Source of the DNA: Candidatus Nanohalarchaeota archaeon QJJ-7
GTDB taxonomy: Archaea > Nanohalarchaeota > Nanosalinia > Nanosalinales > Nanohalalkaliarchaeaceae
Direction of reading: 5' to 3'
Length of the DNA: 50,501 nt
NCBI GenBank assembly: GCA_022865215.1
Contig: JALIDP010000003.1
Coordinates: 1-50,501 of the forward strand
Shown: piece after piece, positions 41,691 to 50,000 of the stretch
Position numbering within the stretch: position 1 is the stretch's first letter
Layout: the number at the start of each line of letters is the position of its first letter
Made by a program: the position numbers and the translations under genes
The notes under the pieces: model-generated
What the model saw: only the letters and a program-made list of their open reading frames with translations
Databases searched by the model: none
Told to the model about the DNA's origin: nothing

Positions 41691-42464
41691 ATGGCAGAAG
41701 AAACTATAGCCATCCTTTCAGGTAAGGGTGGGGTCGGCAAGACTTCTATAAGTGCCAACCTTGGGAGTATACTCTCCCATGTGTTCGACAAAGAGGTTGT
41801 GATAATAGATACCGATGTCACGACCTCCCATCTGGGAGTTCATATGGGTTTCCACTACAACCCGGCCACGATAACCTCTGTTCTCCAGGGAGAGCACGAC
41901 CCGGAAGAGAGCGTCTATGAACACGAGACAGGGGTAAAAGTCGTGCCTGGAGCGCTGAACTACGACGAGGTGAAAGAGGTGGACGTCTACAATATAGGCG
42001 AGATAATAGATACTGTCGCAGAAGGAGCCGATTACGCTATCCTCGACTGTAGCCCCGGTCTGGACCGGGAGGCGAGCGCAGCTCTCCGGGCTTCGGACCA
42101 GGCGCTCTACATCGCCCGCCCTTCCTTCACCTCGGTTATAGACGTTGTAAGGACAGATTCCCTGCTTGAGGATCTCGAAACCCCTGCCATGGGGGTGGTC
42201 CTCAACATGGTCCGGGGCAAGAAACACGAGATCGGTCACGATGAGGTGGAGAGCTTCACCGGGATAGATGTCATCGGTAGCATCCCCTACGACGATGCGA
42301 TGGAGGAGAGCGCTGCCCAGGGAACACCTCTGGCCATTTACGAACCTGATTCTCCTGCAAGCAGGGCTATAGAGGACCTTGCCGTGGAGATAATAGGGGG
42401 AGAATCCGAGAAGAAGAGGAGTGGACTTGTCCGTAAGATCCGGGAGTTATTCCCCCGTCTTTGA
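41691..42464 (+). CDS. MinD/ParA-type ATPase
   Basis: 257 residues. Deviant Walker A KGGVGKT (12-18), IIDTDVTTSHLGVHMGFHY, switch motif AILDCSPGLDREAS and the base-binding NMVRGKK. The C-terminus is basic and amphipathic (KKRSGLVRKIRELFPRL), like the MinD membrane-targeting helix. Archaeal MinD4-type proteins position polar surface machines (archaella, chemoreceptor arrays, pili), so a similar positioning role for the adjacent HerA-ectodomain machine is reasonable. Its 3' end overlaps the convergent coiled-coil gene by 18 bases. Confidence 0.9.
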   Translation: MAEETIAILSGKGGVGKTSISANLGSILSHVFDKEVVIIDTDVTTSHLGVHMGFHYNPATITSVLQGEHDPEESVYEHETGVKVVPGALNYDEVKEVDVYNIGEIIDTVAEGADYAILDCSPGLDREASAALRASDQALYIARPSFTSVIDVVRTDSLLEDLETPAMGVVLNMVRGKKHEIGHDEVESFTGIDVIGSIPYDDAMEESAAQGTPLAIYEPDSPASRAIEDLAVEIIGGESEKKRSGLVRKIRELFPRL

Positions 42465-43730
42465 TTCCAGCCAGTCTACGAGCGTCGTCCTGCCCTTTCC
42501 TTCCCTTTCAGCCTCCAGGAGCTCCTGCACATCCACGTTCTGCTCCTTGACCGCCTCCTTCACCTCCTCTACCGACTGGTCAAGGATATCATAGTTATCC
42601 TCATCATCTACTTCCTCATTTTCCTCTTCTGAACCATTAGTATCCTCCTCTTCTCCTTCATCTTCTCTGAGTTGCTCCTCTTCAATCTCCGCACCCGCGG
42701 CCTCTTCCAACTTCTGCCACTCCTCAACCAGCTGCTCTTTGATATCCTCCAGCTTCTCCTCGTTAGCCTCCTTTATCTTCTCGTACTCGCTGGTAGATAT
42801 CTGACCCTCCTCGTACTGCTCCTCAAGGTCCTCCAGGAAGCTTTCGATATCTTCTCTCTCCTTCCTCAACTCGTTTATCGGCTCGGGAAGACTCATATCT
42901 GCCAGGGGCGCGATCTCCTCGTACTCGCTCATCTGGCTCTCTATCTCGTGGATGCGCTCCCTCACCTTGTTCAGTTCTGACTCTTCGACCGCGTCATCGA
43001 CCTCTATGGAGAGATCATCCAGCTTCCTGAACATGTCCGAGGTCTTCTCCTGTATACTGTCCACCTGGGCCTTGTAGGTGCTGTACTCGTCCAGTTTCTT
43101 GTTTATCTTCACGTTTATCTTCTCGGACTTGTTCGCCAATCTCTCGATATACTCTTGAGCCTCGCGTATCTGGCTCAGCTTCTCCTCGAACTCGTTGTTC
43201 AGGTCTATAAGGTTCTCCATGCTTCCAAGATCGTTCAGTGTCTCCTGAACATCTTTGGATGTCTGTTCCACCCTCTGTAGTTTCTCCTCCACCTTCTGTA
43301 TGTCGGCCGAGTTCTCCTCTATAGAGGCCTGGAGACTGTCTATCTTCTTCTCGAACTCCTGGGGCTCTATCTCCTCCACCTGGTCCTTCAGCAGGTCCAC
43401 ATCGGATTCGATATCGTTCACCGTCGCCTCCTGACCATGGACCATCTCCCTTATCTCCCCTATGCTCTGGGACATGTTCTGCATCCTGTCCTCCACGGCA
43501 TTCTCCTCCTCCTTGAGCATATCGACCGTCGATTTGAGCCGCTCGAGATCTATCTCCACAGAACCTACATCTCCCGCACCGGATGAACCGCCGTCCGGCT
43601 CTGGATCGCTCTCCTCAGGAGAGGAATCCTCCTCTCCACCGTCATCCCCGCCACCCACCTGACTGGCCAGCTTCTTGATGTTCTCCTCGTTTATCTCCTC
43701 TACCTCTTCCGAACCATCTTCATCCGGCAT
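42447..43730 (-). CDS. Coiled-coil protein with C-terminal WLE motif
   Basis: 427 residues. Acidic Gly/Asp N-terminus, long coiled coil (about 55-330), acidic linker, and the C-terminal helical motif VKEAVKEQNVDVQELLEAE then TTLVDWLESKTGE, shared with the 23938, 24559 and 43733 proteins. No membrane segment. Two bases after the 43733 gene and downstream of the HerA gene, so it should be a cytoplasmic partner of the motor. SMC-like in arm only, no ATPase heads. Confidence 0.78.
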   Translation of the reverse strand: MPDEDGSEEVEEINEENIKKLASQVGGGDDGGEEDSSPEESDPEPDGGSSGAGDVGSVEIDLERLKSTVDMLKEEENAVEDRMQNMSQSIGEIREMVHGQEATVNDIESDVDLLKDQVEEIEPQEFEKKIDSLQASIEENSADIQKVEEKLQRVEQTSKDVQETLNDLGSMENLIDLNNEFEEKLSQIREAQEYIERLANKSEKINVKINKKLDEYSTYKAQVDSIQEKTSDMFRKLDDLSIEVDDAVEESELNKVRERIHEIESQMSEYEEIAPLADMSLPEPINELRKEREDIESFLEDLEEQYEEGQISTSEYEKIKEANEEKLEDIKEQLVEEWQKLEEAAGAEIEEEQLREDEGEEEDTNGSEEENEEVDDEDNYDILDQSVEEVKEAVKEQNVDVQELLEAEREGKGRTTLVDWLESKTGE

Positions 43731-43732
43731 CG

Positions 43733-44080
43733 CTAGGACAACAGCTCCTTGTTGGTCTTCTTCGCTTCATGGTAAGAGTTTTCAGATATACTGGCGGTCC
43801 GGTAAGCCTCCTCCAGGTGAGAAAGCAGGCTCTCTACCCTCTCCTCATCGTTTATTATCTCCTGACGTCTCTTCTTCTCCGATAGCCACTCCAGCAGTTC
43901 CTCGCGTTCCCGGTTCTGTTTCTCAACCTCCATCATCATCTCTATAAGCTCAGGTTCCTCAATCTCAGCTTCCTGGATTTTCTCCATCTCGTTCTCCAGT
44001 ATCTTCTGGACGCGTTCTTCCATACGGATAGGTTCGCAGCCCTTGCTTAAGTTGTTTGTGCCCGGAGAGGCTGAATCCAT
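43733..44080 (-). CDS. Small helical protein with WLS motif
   Basis: 115 residues, charged and helical. It contains a variant of the shared motif (PELIEMMMEVEKQNREREEL then LEWLSEKKRR), then a second helical region (RVESLLSHLEEAYRTASI; SYHEAKKTNKELL). Lies eight bases after the HerA-fusion gene and two bases before the coiled-coil gene. Alternative ATG at 44023. Likely an adaptor between motor and scaffold; inference. Confidence 0.7.
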   Translation of the reverse strand: MDSASPGTNNLSKGCEPIRMEERVQKILENEMEKIQEAEIEEPELIEMMMEVEKQNREREELLEWLSEKKRRQEIINDEERVESLLSHLEEAYRTASISENSYHEAKKTNKELLS

Positions 44081-44088
44081 CCCAAGAA

Positions 44089-47000
44089 TCAGGTCATGTT
44101 ATCGATCCGGGTCTCCAAGGACTCGACGTACGTCTCGGCCGACGTGTAGTTCGCCGTTTTCAGTTTGTCTTCCGCCAGATCGAGCTCGGTCTCGACATCG
44201 TAGGTATCAACACCCTCTTCCTTGAGATCCTCTATCTCCTCTCTCAGATCGTCTATCCTCTCCTTGATCTCCAGGTACCTGTCCAGCTCCTCGTCGTCAA
44301 GCGCGAACGGGCTGTGCAGGGGCGGTCTGAAGTCGATGAACCATGGACGGCCCTGGTTGTACTCCGGATTGTGGAACAGACCTGTACCGATCTCCAGTCC
44401 TGGAACTCTCTCCGCATACTTCTTACCGTGCTTGGAGCGTACACGTCTCACGTCTCCGCTGTACTTGGTCCTGAGCTGGATCTCGTTCGCGATGTTCGCC
44501 CTCAGCTCGCCCCGGAAGTCGGTCAGCACCTGCGAGATGAGGAACACTCCTATACCCCACTTCCTGAACTCCCGGGCCGCCTGCTCCAGCTTCACGTAAC
44601 CTCCCTTCCCGCCGTACTTCGGAAGAAGCCTGTGGACCTCGTCGTAAATGACCAGGCTCTGCAGTTCTGTGGTCTCGTCCAGCGGCCCCTCGAATATCTT
44701 GTCGATGGTGGAACGCACGAAGTCATCCAGTTCTCCACCTTCAAGGTCACCGATCTCGAAGACCGTTATCTCTCCATCCCTCTGCAGTGCTTCCCAGACA
44801 TCGATCTCCTGGTCAGGGTCGTCCACCTGTACGATAGTGGTCTTGAATCCTGTCGGGGCATCCTCCGGATCCAGATCGTAGTCAGGGAACATCGACGTAA
44901 GTTCATCGAGCTCGTTCGGCTTCAGCATCCCTGTCCACTGATCCGTCGGGTCGAACACTACTATCGATACATCTCCCCGCTTCAGAAGCTGCTCTGACAC
45001 TACCTGGGCAGATACCGACTTGCCGGAACCGGTACCTCCTGCCGCGATGCTGTGGACCTTGAGCTGTTCTATGTCCATGTAGGCAGGTACGTCTCTCTCG
45101 GCGATGTTTCCAACCCTTATAGTGTCCTCTCCCTCCTGGGGCAGCTTGCTCATGTCGAGCGGCGCCACGTACCGCTCCTGTGCCTTCTTCTTGGACCGGT
45201 AGTAGTTCACCCAGCGGACACCGAGTATCAGTAGCGGCAGCAGGACGAACAGTACTATGTAGGTTATCGGGTTGAAGGCCGCCATCCTTAGCATCACCAG
45301 GGGCAGGGGTAGAGAGCTTACCTCGAAGCTCTCCGCCGCAGACGCCTCCTTCTGGAAGTTAGCGTAAGAGGCGTTCGCTGAAACGACGTATCGGCCTTCA
45401 GGCACGTCTTCAGGGATCGACATCCTCTCCCGTTTTGTCTCTGTATCGTTGACCGCCACCGTCCTGGATATCTGGGTCACCACGTTATCCGGCTCGTTGA
45501 GCGGATGGACTTGGAAGTCCATGGTTATATCTCTTACAGAGACGGTCTGGCCCCTGTTCTTCAGGGTGTACTCGAAGGTGAAGTTTCCTCCAGGTTCTGT
45601 AGCTATGGACAGTGGATTGACAAGGACGTCCAGAAGTGCCTCCTCCTCAGGAACTACCTCCACGCTGACAGGAAGTCTGTGCGTTACGTCCTCCGAGTCC
45701 ACGAGTACGCTGCCGGTGTAGGTCCCGACACCGGTGTCCTCTGTCGCGGTACCACGGATCAGTATCGTCCTTGTCTCTAGGGGCGGAATCGTGATACTGT
45801 TCTGCTGGAGGGTCAGGACGTTGAACACCGACCCCTGCAGGGAGATGCTTGCGCTCTTCTCGGCATCCTCATTATTGCTTATAGACGCCGAGAATGTCTT
45901 TGTCTGTCCCGGATTGAGCTGTAGATTTACGAGCGAGGACCTTACCTGGAGTGGGACCTGACCTGAAACATCTGGACCAGGTTCTGTCGGCTCGGTGGGC
46001 TCGGTAGGTTCTACAGGAGGTATCTCGATCTCGTCCCCTGCTCCGCCTCCACCGCCTCCCGTACCTTCACCTTCACCTGTACCGCCGCCTCCACCATCGC
46101 CCCCACCACCTCCACCAGCTCCTCCTTCTCCACCTCCTATATCTCCTCCACCACCTACAACGTCTTCACAGTCGTTAGGTGATACGTCGTTGCTCTCCCC
46201 GAATTCGGAGTCGCAGGCTCCGTCTCCCACGAAGTAGGGTCCGATAGCATATGCCACACCATCTGATATATCCTCATCATAGCTGTATATCCAGCCCTTA
46301 TTGTCGGTCAGGGAAGCATCACTGACCTCTGTCCACGAGGAGTTGCACTGGGTGGTGCCCTCGCTCGCCGGCACCCATGAGTCACACCTGAACATTCGGG
46401 AGTTGTCGGTGTCGAAATCTGAATCTTCCGGTATCCGGACGAACACATGTGTATCGTTCCCAGAGAGGTTGGACTGCATGTAGACAGCGTTACTCGTCCC
46501 CGGTCCGCCAGCCTTCCCGACAGCTATATCTCCGACTCCCACCGGATCTATGATCTCTTCCGATACGGAGATATCTGTCTGCCGGAAGTAGCTGTTGAAG
46601 AACTGGTACTCGAAGTCATAGGTCCTCTGTCTCACTGTCGAGTTGTATTCCCCTGTGGAGGCGTTGGAACTGAAGTTCTGCAGGACCGTGCCTGTAGGAG
46701 GGTCCTTGAACAGGAACTGGCTATCTATAGGCTCAGGAGGATCGTTTTCCACATCCTCAAGGTCCCTCGCAACTCCGCTTATCCCTATCTTCCGGAATAT
46801 ACTGAAGTCTCCGTCTCCTGTCTGGCAGTTACTGGAGATATCGCAGGCTGTCAGGTTGATCTCATATGTACCTATATCGTCCGTGTCTGTGAAGTTGTGC
46901 TGGAAACTGTACCTATCCCTGTAGATATCCATAAGGGCCGGACTGAAGCTGGAAGTCCCGTTCGGTGTCAATATACTTCCCTCTACCGAGGAGGTATTCA

Positions 47001-50000
47001 ACACGCCTGTCTCTGTCACGTTGAACTCTGCGGTCACCTTTGAACCCTCAGAGACCTCTATAGGTAGCGATACATCGACAACAGGAGAGGAATTATCCGC
47101 CATAACCACTGAATCAGAGGTCACATCTGTCCTGACATGGTGCCTGGACCGGTCGTCCACTCCAGTGTGATCTGCTGTAACATTCAGGTCGTACGCGTAA
47201 GCCTCGGTCCCGTTGGCCTCCAGAGTAAGGTTCCATAGGTTCTCTGAATCGTTGAAAGCCTTCTCCACTACTTCCAGATTACGGGTCTCGGTCTCGTTCT
47301 GAAGGGCTGCATCGAAAGCGACGTTATCTCCGATATGCCTTAAATCGTCTCCTCTACCGAAGCTCACGTTCACTCTTGCCGAGAAGTTATCGCCTGTCTG
47401 GAGACCCGTCCTCCTATCACTAGCCCGGGGTTCGGTGATATCGGTGAAGAACGGTACCGCAAGGAGTTCCAGATCAGTTGTCTCTGTCCTGGTAGCGTTG
47501 GGATGGTCTGTGCTCAAAGTTCCAGTGAACGTTGTATAGTCATCCACCATTGGCACGCTCACAGTGACGTTCGTCCGGTTTACTCCGTTGAACGGTAGAT
47601 AGAAGGATGGATGCGGTATATCGATATACTGGGATATATTACCGGTCTGGGAGGCATCCACCCTTATACCATCGTTCCCGGTGTTCTCCATTTCTACGGT
47701 CTCCATAACTTTCTCCTCACCTGACAGCACAGCTTCCGAAACCGATCCCGGGCTCTGCACCCAGGATATGTTTATGGGTACGTTCACCGTCAGGGTATCT
47801 CTCCCAACTTCCTCTCCCTCCGATCTGAACGAGAGGTTGCCAGTGTAGATATCCTTCTTGATACCCTGAGGAACTTCTATCTCGAGATCTATTTCCCGGG
47901 TATCAGCAAGGGAAAGGTTGAACCCTTCAGGTTCCTCTGTCACAGTGAAGTTCTCGCATGGAACCCCTGAATCACATGTTACAGACACGTTCGAAACATT
48001 GACGTTCCCTGTCGATTCGATATCGAACGATACAGTGTCATTGGCGCCTTCTTCTATCTTTGCGGTCGGGGAGGAAACCGCATCCAGCCTCCTGTTCGGT
48101 TCCACCTCTACAGTGACCTCGGAGAGATTGTTCCCACGGGAGTCCAGCAGGTCGAGCCATTCAGTCGTCAGATTGAACGAATGGTTACCCGGGGATGTAC
48201 CGGATTCTACTGAAAGCTCGATGGAGGCTTCCTCAGAGGCGTGCCCCAGCATATCCCCTATACTGATATCGGTCACGTTGGTGTCGAGTACCGGGGATTC
48301 CTCCTCGACGGTCAGGTTAGTTGAATTGGTCCGGGAGGGCCCGGTGTTGTTGACCAGCGGCCTGATGGATATATTCTGGTCGGAGATAATCGTTACGTTG
48401 TCTGCACTGACCGTTCCCAGAACTGGTTCTATCTCGGTCGTTCCTTCGGCACTCAGGTTTATCGGGTCGGTACACCTATCTGATGTCAGTCCTGTAGTCG
48501 GGTTGGTACTGTTGGCGCATATCCTGAGGGCGTGTGTGCCGTTCACTGTGGCGCTGTAATCATCGGTGTAGGTTGAATTGACGGTGTTGTTCATCATCGA
48601 TACTGAGGTGCTGTTACCCCAGCTCCTGTTGACCGGCCGGGTGACGTTTATCCATGCCCTGTCTACATCGAAGTTATCCGTTATCTCAGCAGATATGTTG
48701 ACCTCTCCATGGAGCACCTCGAACCGCTGTGGATCCACCTCCACATCAGTGATGGATGGTCCGACATCCGTGATGTTCATCTTCAGCGAAGTAACCCTCT
48801 CCGGAGGTTCTCCGATAGTCACATTCCTCTTGATTATGTCCACAGAGTACAGCCCTTCTGTCACATCCTCCGGCACACTGTATTCGACCGTGACATTGCG
48901 GCTGGCTCCTGGAGCGAGGTCGTATGCGTCTGTACCTGGAGCACCGAACGGGTATGATTCTGTGAAGGCGGTACCGTTACCGTTCTCGAATATCTGCAGC
49001 GGTATCTTCACGTTACCGATGTTGCTGGTCGATATGTTCCCGATGAACCCTGATTCTCCGGGCTGGATCAGAAGTTTTCCGAACGTGGAGGGATCATGGT
49101 TCCAGGACCCGTTAACAGGCACTGTAGCGTTGAGGAGGATATCATCATCTCCTGCATTATCAGTTTCCACCCTCAGCTTTGTCCAGTAGTTCCCTGGATC
49201 CTGGTAGGATGGAACATCTATCTGCACGTCCGAGGAGAAGTTATCGCCTGGAGACAGTGTGCCCTGCTCGTCCGGGAACACTGTTAGAGAGCAGTTGGGA
49301 CAGTCAGAGAACAGGTTGCCTCCCACGGTGTCTATCTCGAGCTCCTGCAGGTCCTCATTACCGTAAGATACTGTGGTCGTAGTACCAAGAACGGTTTCGA
49401 GCCCGTGCGGGGCGGTAGCGTTTATCGGGTCATCCCACGGCACCTCTTCCTCGTTGACCTCTCTGGCCTCTATCCTCGGCTGGGGATTGGAAGATACTGT
49501 TATCTCGGAATCGTTCCTCTGAGTATCGACCGTCCTGTCCGGGTTCCTCCACACGGCATGTACAGATTTTTCTATTATCTGAGGTAATGTTGCTTCCGGC
49601 ACATTAACCGTGAAAGTCCAGTTACATGAATCTCCGGACTCTATCGAACCGCATTCCTTCCGTGTATCATTGTAATACACGGTATCTATCGGGCTCTCGG
49701 AATGGCTGAGGTTTAATACATAGGCAGTGGCGTTTCCGGTATTCGTAAATCTAGCTTGAGCGGTGAAGTTATAACCCGATTCCTGGGTTATACCTGTTGC
49801 AGTCTCCGCCTGCGGTTCCAGCCCCACGTCTATCGAGACCTGTCCGAATACTTCGAGGTAAGACGCGAACTGCCTGGCCGTGTTCTTCTCCGGTTTCTTG
49901 TCCTGGGCGTATACCTCTATAGAGTGGTTCCCACCGGTACTTGGAGTGTAATTGGCGGCGTAAACAGCTCTTTCACCGGAGCCGAAGTCCCTGACCGGCG

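Noticed and set aside
47918-48559. Long open frame on the plus strand inside the HerA-fusion gene, and similar ones at 36834-37451, 37671-38294 and 44056-44997
   Set aside because: They are antisense to well-supported coding sequence with recognisable domains. Their residues are Ser/Thr/Val-rich complements of the real frames, and no start signals are seen.
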